From contig WHUX01000007.1 of NCBI GenBank assembly GCA_015179025.1, positions 558,001 to 622,000 of the forward strand: DNA of 64,000 nucleotides, read 5' to 3'. Below, piece by piece: positions 45,318-57,409 of the stretch. The notes under the pieces were generated by a model. It searched no databases, was not told the origin of the DNA, and saw only the letters and a program-made list of their open reading frames with translations. Position 1 is the first letter of the stretch; each line of letters starts with the position of its first letter. Source of the DNA: Terfezia claveryi. Lineage: Eukaryota > Ascomycota > Pezizomycetes > Pezizales > Pezizaceae. The translations under genes were made by a program, and so were the position numbers.

Positions 45318-46335
45318 AGTACTGGGACTGGGCCAGGCCCTAGTACTGACACCTGGGATCTCCGGTATCACCTGACTCCCATTACAAATTAACTAAGCCT
45401 CGCACTTGTCGAATGCTCCTACCATCTGGTTATCATGAGCCTACGTTAAGTTATGTCAAAATACTAAACACTCTGATCACGGTTAGCAGGACTGAACAGT
45501 TTGAACAGTGCTGAATACCCAGCAGTATTTTATGATATTGACTATATTAATCTATGTTAAAATGCTAATTACTCTAATTGTGGTATACGTATGTGATACT
45601 GTTATATAGATATGATTCTCCTCGCAAAGTACAGTAATGTCTGAGATCGTAAGTTTTCTTTGTGTACCGAATAGCCTATGTATTAATTTATTCATATTAT
45701 ATATTCAGAAAAGCTGACTTAAGTATAAATCACAGGATTAGCCTAGTTGGAACATATACCCTTTGATGTATGTAATAGCCTTGAGTTCGATTCCTTATGG
45801 AGAGTTCAGGGTAGTATATTCCGGTTGTTCAATACCGCTAACTACGATCAGAGTGTTTTAGCATTTTGACATAGATTAACGTAGTTAATATCATGGAACG
45901 GTGCTAAAGTATTCAGAGTAACCCTCGCTATTCAACTGATGAGCACACTGAACATCGCTAGCGAGTACTAGTTCATATGTCTAGCTATAGAGTGTCACTT
46001 AACACACATTCATTATTAGGAAACTCGTTTGACGCGGCTGAATAAGTACTGTATTTGGACTGCACAGGCTATATTACAGCTGGAAATAGTGCGCTGTTTA
46101 ATGATGTATGCACTCGTCGCTTTCACTTCGCTTTGTACATTTTTAAAAAGTTGGTTGAACATGTCTCAATCTTGTACAGGTAGTTAACTGTAACGGGAGG
46201 GGTCGTGATAACCAGACGGTAGGAGCATTCGACAAGTGCGAGGCTTAGTTAATTTGTAATGGAAGTCCGGTGATACCGGGGATCCCAGGTGTCAGTACCA
46301 TTAGCTGCGGCCTGGCCCAGTCCCAGTACTTTAGT
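45318..46335. mobile_element. 1-kb foldback element with long inverted arms
   Basis: The left arm (about 45318-45441) and right arm (about 46201-46335) are inverted copies over roughly 125 bp, with long identical stretches such as TTACAAATTAACTAAGCC and CACTTGTCGAATGCTCC. A second inner pair (around 45455-45515 and 45833-45885, with ATGTCAAAATACTAAACACTC-like sequence) extends the fold. No transposase frame lies inside, so it is non-autonomous. A clean target duplication was not found. The interior holds a tRNA-like A-box/B-box pair. Confidence 0.7.
45732..45808 (+). ncRNA. tRNA-like relic or pol III promoter inside the foldback element
   Basis: TAGCCTAGTTGG (45739-45750) matches the A-box consensus TRGCNNAGYNGG, and GTTCGATTCC (45785-45794) matches the B box at a tRNA-like distance. 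The flanks do not pair into acceptor and T stems, so this is not a functional tRNA. It may be a tRNA-derived SINE head or pseudogene. Confidence 0.4.
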
Positions 46336-46408
46336 GGTTGTGCCAAGTCTCATGCCTGAGGTGTATAAATTATTATTCAAATCATTGACGCCAAGACATA
46401 TCTAAGTA

Positions 46409-46960
46409 TCAGATCAGATCAGGGTAATGATTTATCTCGATACAAAATACTGTGGTAAACTCTGGCTTATCTCTGACAAGGAGAAAAAAAAAAAAAAAAA
46501 AAAGACCAATGCAACTATAAGCGCCAAAGCCATATATTAACAAAATAGATGTACTGACCCTACCTATACGCATCCATACCCTTATGATTTCCAGTTGGCC
46601 AAACAGAGATATACATAGAAACAGGAAATACAACTGCGCCAACTCCCAGTATCGAAAGGCAAAGTGCCTGTATGAGAAGCTTCTATAGCCACAAACGATG
46701 TCACCACCAACTACCAACCTGTGTCGAACGACCCAGCTAGCACAGGCTACCTAAGTAATCACCAGAAAATCAAGTAACGTGTAGCGATAGATATTAACAC
46801 ACCCATTCGACGCAATTTCACTCCCACAATAATTATCACCTCGACCAGCGTCTGTTCATTCATAATCACCGCCTCGGCCGGCCCCATCATCGCCACAGCC
46901 AACCAACCCATAATCCCAATCCTCCACAACTCCCTGCGGCTCCTCCCCCAAGTATTTGTA
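46409..46960 (-). pseudogene. Unidentified small membrane-protein gene or remnant
   Basis: Two exons at the 3' end are well supported: 46667-46564 and 46472-46409. They are joined by an intron with a GTAGGG donor and a 20-base pyrimidine tract before CAG (the A run seen on the plus strand). They encode a hydrophobic segment (ILGVGAVVFPVSMYISV), then WPTGNHKGMDAYRDKPEF and a tail ending NHYPDLI. Upstream, around 46810-46960, a frame reads MGWLAVAMMGPAEAVIMNEQ followed by LVEVIIIVGVKLRR, which could be an earlier exon, but the junction is not certain. I do not recognise the family. It may be an intact small two-pass membrane protein or a decayed copy. Confidence 0.35.
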
Positions 46961-49900
46961 TTATGCGTAGTTATTCTCGTGCCCTAAGGACTGTACCTCA
47001 GAAAGCGGATGAACTTACTGTGCGAACTGCCAACCCCTACCTCCCCGCAAACCCGATAATAATCAAAATCAACTTGTAGAGGCGGTGAAATCGATGTGAA
47101 CTTGTATGTTCGTGTATTCGTTCGTATGTGTGCCGGCGTAAGCTTCTATCTGATGCAGGAGGAATACAACACATAAGCGTCATATAAGATAGCCAGCGTT
47201 GTCAGCAAGCAAGTTTCAGAGTATGCAGTGTATTGTCATCCTACTTCTGATTTCATTCCATTCAGCACTTCCGCCTTACTGCTCCATTTCACTGTCTTCC
47301 ACCAGGCGGTTCTGTGCTCCCCTCTAACCGTCCTCCTACATCAAATCTTTATAAATGCATCCTCTATATTCACATAACCTTTCTTATTGCATCAAATAAC
47401 AAGGGTGTTTCCCTCAAAAAGGTACTCTACATATCCACACAATCTCTCTACTTTACATGCAATCCTATGGTTCCGAGGCCCTCCACGCCTGAATTCCCAC
47501 ATGACCCCTCTCAATCGATATTCGAGAACCTACAGCGCGGGAAGCAGGGATGATGTTCCTTTTTGAAGCGGCAAATATTATCGTTGTAATTCCATACATC
47601 TATTAGGTGTGCTAATCACCCAGCTACAGCAAAACCTCTCTCATTAGATACGCTCGAGGCAGGAAAGTCCACCCAATCACATAGAACTAACATGGGCGTA
47701 GTAGGAAATTCTGTAGTTAGACTGTAATGCTTAGAAGCCTGGAGATACATGGTGCTCGCGGTGGTGACAGCAACCTCTATTTCTGGGAGAAGATTTATAT
47801 AGAGAAAGAGAAATGATAGGCCTGGTTGGAGGGAATCAGTACGAGGGTTGTGGGCGAGGTGCGAGGAGGAATGTAGGGCTAAATTCATAAATGCAAGAGT
47901 GAGGTGGGTACAAGAGATGAGCGCGTACGTTTAATGGTATTCTTTTTATGCCAAAGTGGGTTCAAAAGTGCTTAGTAAATTGCTATTACATATGCTCGGA
48001 ACTCAATGCATCTAAGAGGAGTTGGGCATCCAGGGGCGACCTGGCTGGATGGGTAAATCTAGGCCAGATTGGCTTCCCGGACCTAGCAGAAGGCTGGACA
48101 TGTAGTATCAAAGTTCGTGGAAGGAAAAGTTCCACCTCAGGTGTGATGTGCGAGTCGATACTGTGTTATAGTGAGAGCGACAGCCGAGGGATGGAAAAGT
48201 ATTTTGATTCAATGGCTTTCAAAAGACGCCTAGTAGTAATCCTATTTGAGGTTCGACGAGAAGGTTGTCTCCGCTCAGATCACAACTGCAACTAAGGCCC
48301 GCACCGAGCCCAGGGAATAGAATCATTGAAATTCTATCAACAGGCACAAATGTATAATAGGCAACGTCATCTCCCCAAATATACAGCGCATACTGAGGGA
48401 GTGAGCAGCCACACAAATCCACCGCATGTTTCTCGTCGACAAACCCCTTGTTTAAGCAAGTCCATGTGAGACCCACCCCTCGAAAGGAATGGTCACAGGT
48501 AATATTATATCCTGAGGGACAACCCTAAACTGTTACAACTGATGCCAGTTCAACTTTTGTCTCTTCGAGTTATGAGTACTCAGCTCTTCATCAAATGAAT
48601 ATAGGTGGAATTTTCTTGTTTCTTGTAGGATTTTTTGGTGAACCTTTGTGAGGCTTGGGAGGATGGTGACTTAAGTTACTGCTATAGATGATTTGAGGTA
48701 CATGTGAAAGTGAAGAACCATAAAAACCCACAAAACATCGATGCTTGGAGTCGAACGACAGGGAGAATGGGAAGGTCAATAATACGAACACAGGCCACAG
48801 TTTGATCTTGTCCCCACTCTCCTCTGGTGTTGCCCAATTGGGAAGTGACTGCCTTAGGAGGATTAGCTCCGCTGAGCTGTATCACGTGAGGAAGCCCTCT
48901 GCAAAATTTGTTAAGAAGTGTTGTTTGATTCAATCTGTAATTTCCGCTTTAGATTCTTGAAAGAGGTATAGTAGTTGTGCGATGAAAATACTAGGTAGTT
49001 GGAGAGGTTGTTAGACTGGGGACATGCTTGAGTAAAATAAGGTGCTATTTTGAAGGATTAGTCTAGTTGAATTACATCTAGAAGTGATTAAGGGTCGGTG
49101 GAAACACATAACCGAAGGCATTTTTTATCACTCTATGGTTGGTTCACGAATAAGCTGTATATACAGAAAATTGTGGTCGTATAGCAACACCTTTGCCCTG
49201 CTCACGTTGCAAAAAACTCGTTTACTGTGAAACTTCAGATCAGGGTGCCTTCAAATCAGGCTTCGTCTCTACAGCTCAACAGAAGCATAACGCCCTTAAA
49301 CAGCATATCCTTACCTTACACACCAGGATTTAATGACTACTGTGCATAAACCAAACATCCTCTTAATGCATGGGATCCTACAGAGTAGGTATATAAAGAG
49401 TTAGCACTGAGTGATCAGTTCAAATTGAATGGGGGCTATAAACAGAAAGGAGACCTCACTGCTTACTGCTGCTTGATTCAGTTTGAACCAGGGTCTTCAT
49501 TGCATGCAAAGGATTATATACAGTACCACTGAACAGTCTTGCATAATTTCCTTTTTTTTAATAAAAAATAGTGCTGCCATATTGTTAAGCAGTTCTCTCG
49601 AAATTGGCTGTAAAGTTTATGCCTTAATTTATATTTATATATAGAAACTAAATATAAAAAAAATTACCCTCTTCTTCTTCTCCTCCGCCCAAACCACACG
49701 AGTTGCTTTCACCTGCTGGTTTGCTGTAGTAGGCGCATTTTTTTAGAAAGCTCACCGGGAGTAGGGAAACGTGGAAGGCTTGTGTAAGGCTTGCAGAAAT
49801 CACCACATTGAAAAACGAGTTGTTCCAGTTTGTCGCAATCTCACTCTTTGAGTTACAAAAGCTCTGATTAATGTAGTTCAAATAAGCTCTGTTTTCATAA

Positions 49901-50467
49901 TTGGCTCCAACTAGCAACAACTGATTTTTATGCTGCGCACGCTGCATATACAAAGTAACGTACTGCATATGTTTGCATATGCAGATGCAAGCGGGAAAAA
50001 TCTCTTGTACGGCTGTAACATACAATTACTTTAAACTGCTTATTTTTTTTTTTTTTTGTAACAGTCATTTTCCAATGGGACGCTTCTAAAATAGTTATAC
50101 AAGTACTCTGTGCTCCGTACATACTGCTCTTTTTTTCTTTCAAGAAAAAGAAAAGGGGAAAAAAACTATGATATGTACGTACTTACCCTGAATTCTGTGT
50201 CCAAGCGTGTTTTAGCTTCTACCCTGAACCAGCTCTCCATAACAGAGCCTACTGATTTCACCAAACACTGAGAAATGATCACGAATTGAAGTCCCCTTGA
50301 GGTCTATTTCTATTCTAACCAATCAAGTGGCGTTACATAATCGTCGCAATCGCTAATCAACAACAGATTCTTTTTTTTTTGTATATCCTCATCCTTCTCA
50401 TCAGCTGGTATTATATAGTTTTAACATCTGAACTCATCTCCGATCAACCTCCTGATTCGAGGCCAAC
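46961..50467. other. Long repeat-derived intergenic region
   Basis: About 3.5 kb with no supported gene. Frames such as 47616-47888 (-), 47948-48295 (+) and 48219-48476 (-) overlap, are short and have no recognised domain. It holds a GCATATGC patch (49966-49985), a T17 tract (50041-50057) and TTACCCTGAA at 50183-50192 with a close second copy at 50220-50229. Confidence 0.35.
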
Positions 50468-53400
50468 TTAACCACTAGTGGGCGCCCATCGCTGATTAAT
50501 TTGCTTCTTCCTCACCTAGATTCACCAAATTAGCATCGCCCTACACAACTTGTAAACCAGGGGTCCTGGGGTTAATAAAAACTCACCATCGGCGCTATAA
50601 ACCATACCCCCACCGTCAACGCCACCACCGTCGCCACCAACTGCGCCTTCCCAAACCCCTTCCCAAGCATATCAAACGGACCACTTGGAGTCACCCTCGT
50701 ACCAAAAACATCCGTCTCACTCCACACCACCACGAGACTCGTACTCTCCATCAAACTTGGACTGGTACTGATCCCCACGTTCCCTCCTTCTATATACATC
50801 AACTCCCGCTTATGAGTGAGTATACTCCTATGGTCGACTGGGAGGACAGGGTCATATCTCAGCAGCCCCTCTTCCCTTTCATTCGCGTCCGGGTCTCTGC
50901 CTACAGGGCGCCGAGGGTCAAGGAGCCGCTTAGGTATAGAGAGGAGCGATGGCGGTGAGTCGGTAAACACCAACAAATCAATAGTTGTAATTGATTGTTT
51001 CGTCGCCGTAGCCGACATTGCTATGATGGGAATCGGCGAGACATAGGTCTGACTAATGGCATACGGCTTCACTCCCATCACCTGCGGATCAAAGCTCGAG
51101 AAATCCTCCATGGAGCGAAGCGGCCCGCGGTCATTCTTCAATGGGGATTCATAGAGCTCTGTAACCACTAGCTGGTAACCCTTTGTTGTAGGCACGTCCG
51201 ATGTTAAGTCTTCATTAGCATAAAACGAATACACAAACCAGTTCTCACACAGCAAGGCGACAATTTTCTTGCTCTTATCGACAGAGGTGTGACTTGCTGA
51301 GTACAGGACCGCACCAGAGACAGAGTCCAGGAGGTATACCGACACGGCGTCAGAGCCATCGATACGTTGAGTTGTGAGGAGTATCATGTGTGGGTTAAGG
51401 TATTTATACATTACCGACCTATCTCCCATAACCTTCCCGATAGACGCAGGTGGGGTACTGCGGATTGGTGTGTTGATCGAAGTGACGAGTTCGAGTTCTG
51501 GGGGGAGAAGGAGAAGGTTTTCTTGACATCTAGAGATCCCGGGGTAACTTTATAACCATGAAGATCTCCAAAATCATCCGGTATGGCAACATATAAATCA
51601 TCTGAGACGGTGATGTTCTCATCTTCTGCTCCATAATACTTAGTGGTAATATCGCCACTTGTGTTTCTCACCACTGCCAAAATCACCTTCTTCTCCCCCT
51701 TCCCCTCAATAAGCGACGTAGCCATGACCATCTCCACATCCCTCGAATCCTCCTTCATCAAGAGTTTTCCTTCAAAAACATCCACCTCAACATACCTCCC
51801 CTGGCTCGACAGCACCCCAACCACTCCCTTCGCAATCTCATAAAACCCCTTGATATCTTGCACCCTCATATCCACTAGATGCGGTATGAACCAAAGAACC
51901 TTCCCTCTCTGGCCAAAATCAATCCCGGCCATGCCCCCATTCGACGTAACCCCTACAAGCAGCTTCCGGAAACCAAACGCATCTCTGAATTTTCCGTCCA
52001 AGATTTGCTCTGTCTTTGCTCCAGTAAACTCCGTGAGGATGCGCGTGGGAAGATTAGCAGCCCAGGAGGGACCGTACGTGATCAGCTCGTGTATGTGTCG
52101 CTTAATGCGGTGGATATATGCCGCGATAACATTCTGTGATTCTTCCACGTGTAACTCGCTTTCGACTTCTTCTGTAGTGGGATCGAGGAGTTCAACCCAA
52201 ATGACAGCTTTCATGCCGGACAATAGCTCGGGGCGAGTCCATGTTACGACGCCATTGAGGGTGAGGTGAGTGTTTGTGTCTGGGTATGAAGTAACGAAAG
52301 TCCTTAGGGCATATGTATTATCCGTGCGGGGAATAACCTCCGAAACCGACACGAAGGTCGAGCGGATTTCGGTTGCATTTCCAGAAAATGTGTAGAGTGG
52401 CCCCACAGCAGACCCACAATAGATTTCCGAGGTACCCAAGGGAAGGCTCCAAGTAAAGTAGATTTCCCCATTGGAAGCCGCACTTGCAGACCACGAGGTT
52501 GGCGAGTAGGATTTAGCTGGGATATCGTAGATCTTGGTGAGAATCTCATCCTCGCCATCCATTTTCCAGATCTCGGCCCATGAAGAATGAAGAGTGTCGA
52601 AGGAGAGGAGGAAGGTGTTGTAGCCTGGCACGGTATGCGCGTCGATGCGTATGATGCCTTCGGGAATGGGGATGGTGCTCATTGATTGACTCTTGAGGGA
52701 GAGGAGCATGAGTGTTCTACCGTGGTCTTCGCGCCATACTGCGATACCCGGACTACCGACATGGATTATGGATTGAAGGTTCCTAACTTCGGAGGCAGAG
52801 AGGATTTTGGTGTCGCGTCTGTGGATGTCGGTGGTTTGGAGTCTGTTGGTGCCGTCCTTGGGGGAGAGGCTGACGACGTAGGCAGCATCTTGATAGATGT
52901 GGAGTGAGACCGGAACATCATTTCTATGCGACTGTTAGCCATAGTCAACCCTCGGGCTAATATGAATAGTAGGTGTACTTGTCAATGATACCGTGATAAT
53001 CATCAATCACATTCCCGTTGGTACCATCCACTTTCTGTACACTCCCATCCGTACACAGCACAACTGCATCCTGTTCCTTCGAAACTCGCACATCTTTTAG
53101 CACCTCATTAAACTCCGTAGTCCAAAGCAACCTTCCATCATTCGCATCCCAAGCCCTCAACGTCGACCCCGCCGCAGACAACACCTTGCCGTCCGCAGGC
53201 CTAGCCTTGATCGAATCCGCATTGAATCCCAGGGCATCTTTCGCTATCGACTGCCTCCACATAAGTGCCCCATCTCGGGGATTTATAGCCGCAAGGACCT
53301 TCCTGTCCGTGAGGGTGTATATTAATGAAGCTTTTGAGTCTGGTTGGGGGCGGTGGAAGAAGGTGGAGGGCTGTATTGAGAGGCCGATGGTGGGGACGTG

Positions 53401-53502
53401 CCAGTCTGTCTTGTAGGCTTCATCTTGGATGACAGCGAGAGAAGGGACGATGAGGAGGGAGAGAGAGAGCAGGCAGGGGAGGAAGGCGGTTGGGGGCCGC
53501 AT
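50468..53502 (-). CDS. EMC1: ER membrane protein complex subunit 1
   Basis: Largest subunit of the EMC insertase, which inserts membrane proteins in the ER. Exons are 53502-52979, 52923-50587 and 50515-50468, about 969 aa, which is usual for the family. The start MRPPTAFLPCLLSLSLLIVPSLA is a signal peptide followed by VIQDEAYKTDWHVPTIG. The lumenal part reads as repeated WD/PQQ-like strands (DGALMWRQ, WDANDGRLLW, DGSVQKVDG). The C-terminal EMC1 domain (DUF1620) includes RPVGRDPDANEREEGLLRYDP. A single membrane helix near the end (QLVATVVALTVGVWFIAP) is followed by the cytosolic tail MVRKKQINQRWAPTSG, whose last 15 residues are on exon 3. One extra C opposite the G6 run at 51500-51505 is needed to pass from TFSFSP to PELELVTSINTPIRS. 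With it, exon phases agree throughout. It faces mS45 head-to-head. Confidence 0.9.
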
Positions 53503-54005
53503 GGCTGCTGCTGCCGGTGGGGAGCAAGCAGGTGGGGGTCGTGTTTGCTCGTCGTCTATGGAGAGTGCCCGACTAAATGTCGATCTGAGATGGCTGAGGG
53601 GAGCTGTCTTCCTATCTCCAGCCTCAATTTGTATGTTGTCGATGACAAGCTGTTGTGTTCCTTGCAGCTGGGTGCAGCTTTTGGCGGTTACAGACTGGAA
53701 CTGTGATATTTCCAAGCTTTGGGCTTCAACACCAGCAACGCCCAAATACACCTACTACTAATATACCTGCACGCCCTGTTCCAGAGCTCCTCGCGATCTT
53801 GTAACGATGGCCGACTACACAAAATTGCTCGATCACCGTGGTGAATTCGCAAAATCTCATGCGGCCAGATATCGCACGCCCGCTGACTAAGCCCACCAAA
53901 AACTCCCAAGAGTCAACTGCCCCCACCCAGCCCCAGCGGGCCCACCAGAAAGCAGTCACACTTAGTCCCCTCCTCACCACCCTGGAGGGTACTTAAACCA
54001 CATCA
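53503..54005. promoter_or_regulatory. Shared divergent promoter region (EMC1 / mS45)
   Basis: About 0.5 kb between outward-facing start codons. The open frame extending EMC1 upstream of 53502 is Ala/Pro-rich and precedes the signal peptide, so it is taken as untranslated. Confidence 0.5.
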
Positions 54006-55189
54006 ATGCCTCCACGAATACGAATCCCATCTTGCCCATCTGTCACTTTCCTCACATTCAACCCATCTACATCATCAGGCGCCCTTGTTCCCACACGAGC
54101 AAGATGCGCATTTCTCTCCACCACCCCCGCCCAAGCTAAAGCGCAGACGAAACTCCGTCGAGATTTCTTTGAATGGCTTAATGGCCCTGGTGCGGTATTC
54201 ACGCAACTACCACACGCAGGCAAAACCAACTACCTCGGTGCATACGATGTCAAGACCGGTGAACCAAGAGAGGGTGGGCGGAGTGCGCAGCTGCCTTTCC
54301 CGATGAACTCGGTCTTTCCTTCGACACCAGTCGTGAGCGATGAGTTGGCAAACGAGGTGTACAGCCGTGTCGTCGAGGGCGGGAAGAGCGTTAGGATGGT
54401 GAGCGCGGAATTGAACGTTTCTCTGCAGAGAGTAGCTGCCATTGTTCGGCTCAAGACCATTGAGAAGCGATGGGAGAAGGAGGTAAGCTTCCTCTATACA
54501 CCGCAACCCCAGAATACCCGCAGGATCTCTATGATGAGTCACATAAATTCGATTAGTCTTGAAGAACACCTACATGGTTAAGATACTTTCTTCCTGAGAC
54601 GGCCCTGCTAAGGCCTATTTCTATACCTACCTCAATCGCCCACCCTTCCTAAAGCCCTCTCACTAACCAATCAATCTAAACCCCTCAGGGAAAGCCAATT
54701 AAACCCTTCCTCACCAAAACCATTCACGGCATGCTCCCCATTACACCCCTCACTGGCAGTATATCCAACCCCCACGAGCCTATTAACGACCTTCCTGCCC
54801 ACCCTTTGACTCACACCCAACATTTTGTCCCCGTCTCCGAATCCCGCGCCTTCACCCGTGCCGACGCCGGTGCCGAGTTTGGTCTTTCCCCCGCTGACGA
54901 GATGATCCCCCATCCCGAACTCATCACCGAAGAGCGTGAGCGGGGGCAATTCACACCCGACGACAGGAGGCAGAGAGCACAGGTGAAGGAGTGGCAGGAG
55001 AATGAGGCGAAGAGGCTGGGGGATGAGAAGAGGAGGCAGAAACAGAAGGACGAGGAGATGGTTTTGGATAGCGGGAGGTGGAGGTGGAAGATTCAGAATG
55101 CAGAGACAGGGAAGGTTGGGTTTAGATATGGGTTGCCGCATGAGGATAGAAAGAAGGGACAAGTCAAGATCCCCACGAGGGTCGAGTAG
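54006..55189 (+). CDS. bot1: Mitochondrial small ribosomal subunit protein mS45 (Bot1/Mrps35 family)
   Basis: Mitoribosome small-subunit protein of about 325 aa, from exons 54006-54482 and 54689-55189 (intron 206 bp, phase 0). The N-terminus is basic and Ser/Thr/Pro-rich with STTPAQAKAQTKLRRDFFEW, consistent with a mitochondrial import signal. The conserved part follows: NGPGAVFTQLPHAGKTNYLGAY split around GKTNYL, then FPMNSVFPSTPVVSDELANEVY, RLKTIEKRWEKE and GKPIKPFLTKTIHGMLP. The tail is rich in Lys/Glu/Arg (QVKEWQENEAKRLGDEKRRQK) and ends HEDRKKGQVKIPTRVE. This order matches the 'eukaryotic mitochondrial regulator' family of S. pombe Bot1. No frame problem was seen. It is divergent from EMC1. 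Confidence 0.85.
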
Positions 55190-56973
55190 AGGGTTAATAT
55201 TCTTAGAAAATCAACCGCATTGCGGTCGACAGTGTACAAAATTGTATATATGCACCTCCCTTTGGAAGTATGACGAGATGTGATAGAGCACGTCTTATGC
55301 AAGTAATAAAAAGGCCAACAACTTGAATATATTGCGGGTTGGACTTAAATATCTATCTCAGCTTGGTTCGCCTACATCGTATTCAGTGCATTCTCCAGCT
55401 TCTCGGCCGTCAATCCCCCGCAAAAGCCTTGTGGTTCTTTAGCCACATGAGTCCAACTTCGAATTCGAAACTACGACCTTGAATCTCTCCAAAGCCGTAC
55501 CTGTTAGAGTTTTGGGATCCCGCTGTTTTGGTGCTTGGGCGATCGAGAACTATATGTGTGTATCTACTTGTTATGTATAGCGGTGCGGCCTGCTTCCTTC
55601 AGCTTCCACAAAAATTCCCCTGATATAACGGATATCGTCGATAGAGGTTCTGGTGTTTCCCTCAAGATGAGGTTTTATGTGTATTGTATGTAACTCAGAG
55701 GAAAAATTTCCCCTGTACTGGCCTGCAGCAGCTTTATCCTTGAACACTATCACAAAAGTCATCAATGGTAATGTCATAGCTGAACTAGAATATGATATAC
55801 AGCAAAAATCCCCCACATGTGGCTACAACCTAATCAATAAGGTTGGTAATACCGCTCGAATACATGTCTTTTGCAAAGCTCTCTGTTCAACAAAAATCTC
55901 CGTTGGTCACTAGCGACAAGATAGTAGGTACCGGTAATTATATTCCTACAGATGCTGAAAAAAAACTAATTGTACGTATGTTTGAGTTTTGCCAGTTGCC
56001 CATCTAACCTTGATATACTACTTCCGAACCAAACATGCCGCAGTTACCTGTCTGCTGATTTGTGATCTCAGCCGCCATCATCGAACTTTGAAGGGTTCTG
56101 TGCACCACTGTGTTAGATCGGCCATTGGCGCTAATACCTGGGGAGCGGGGCGTGTGGCTTTTCATGTCGATTTTGTATAGGCTTCGGCAACAGCTACTAC
56201 AGTTTTCGTTAAGATTCCAGAGTTCAGGGTAATATAAACGCAAGTTCAGGGTAATGCACTGTGTGCGGGCAATTCTTTAGGCACCTCCTCTACAGCGCCA
56301 GCCCGAATGCGCCGCTAGCTAGTGAGACATACAGCAGCGTGATGAGTAAAAGGGGTGCCGTAAAGACTTTCTTTCCCCCATACATTGTACTGCAGGTACA
56401 TCTGCAAGTTGTAGAGAAGAAATTTTCCGACACGCCCTCATAGCCTACGCTTGGACCAGCACCGACCAAGGACCCTTCAACAGCTAGGCTCAACCATATC
56501 AGCAAGGCCGAGTCAACAGCCTGCCCATACACTGCGGCTGCCCACACACTGTGGTAGCCCAAAAGAAAAAAGGCACACATCATTTTCCAATGTCCCAGAC
56601 ACGGGGAAGCTAATCTCGACGGCCGCATATTTAAGCGACCTTGACCGACTCATATCAATGAAAGACAACGAGGACGAAGAGGCATGGGACGCAGCAGAAT
56701 GTAGCTTTCTTTTTCCTACTTATATTCCAGACTCAGATAGTTTGACATCTCATTACTCGTATGCACTGCCTTTAGGAACCACTTTCGGAAACCCAGGTGG
56801 ATTCAAGGGTGCATGTTCCGATACTGTATGTACATAGCCGCGCGAGTCAGGCGAATTAATGCTCAATCCACTTAGACCCGGATAGCTCGTCATACTTATC
56901 TGAAGGGAAGTGCACACGAGAAGTGAGCCTTTTTTAAGAAGAAATTTGAAAAAAATTGATAAAAGAGAACAGA
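55190..56973. other. Repeat-derived intergenic region
   Basis: No supported gene. The minus-strand frame 56290-56628 has hydrophobic segments (AVYGQAVDSALLIWLSLAVE and LLLITLLYVSLASGAFGLAL), but no family is recognised and there is no context for a gene. Two TTCAGGGTAA motifs lie 22 bp apart (56223-56232 and 56245-56254). Confidence 0.35.
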
Positions 56974-57409
56974 AGTTCAGGGTAACTAATAGTTCAATCT
57001 TCCAAGGCTTAGAGTAAAATATTTTGGGGGTCACTTCTAGTTCAATCTTCCAAGGTTTAGAGTAAAATATTTTGAGGGTCACTTCTAGTAAAAGTCCATC
57101 ACAATAGAGACAATTGGTAAAATCATTGAAATTTTATAAAGATTATAAGTTTAAAGCCAATTTGGAATCAAATTAGAAATAAAAATATTTTAAGTACCTC
57201 TGTTTCAAAAAAGAATAAAAAATATATATAATACTCTGGTTCTAACCAATTTTAAGTCAGTAAATGGTTTTTATTTAGTATAGTTTAACAGCAGAAACGC
57301 AATCTATTTCTTTCCAAAACTAGGGAACTCTCATAGTATTCATTAGTTGTAATCTATAGAAGTATGTAAAGCCTAAGTAATAATAATGTAGCATTAGTTA
57401 CCCTGAACT
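56974..57409. mobile_element. 436-bp element with 17-bp perfect terminal inverted repeats
   Basis: Left end AGTTCAGGGTAACTAAT (56974-56990) and right end ATTAGTTACCCTGAACT (57393-57409) are exact inverted copies. The interior is very AT-rich and has no coding capacity, as expected of a MITE. A 48-bp tandem repeat (56991-57038 and 57039-57086, AGTTCAATCTTCCAAGG...) lies just inside the left end. No clear target duplication flanks it, so the superfamily is not assigned. Confidence 0.65.
56991..57086 (+). repeat. 48-bp tandem duplication inside the 436-bp element
   Basis: Two nearly identical copies beginning AGTTCAATCTTCCAAGG at 56991 and 57039 and ending GGTCACTTCT. Confidence 0.85.

Noticed and set aside
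45732..45808. Functional tRNA gene
   Set aside because: A and B boxes fit, but the acceptor and T stems do not pair.
47616..47888. Possible hAT dimerisation fragment (DFPASSVSNERGF)
   Set aside because: Resembles the IPASSxxxERxFS motif only loosely, lacks the flanking tryptophan and leucine pattern and has no neighbouring transposase sequence.
56290..56628. 112-aa hydrophobic minus-strand frame
   Set aside because: Two hydrophobic stretches but no recognisable family, no splice context, and it lies in repeat-rich DNA. Left as unexplained.
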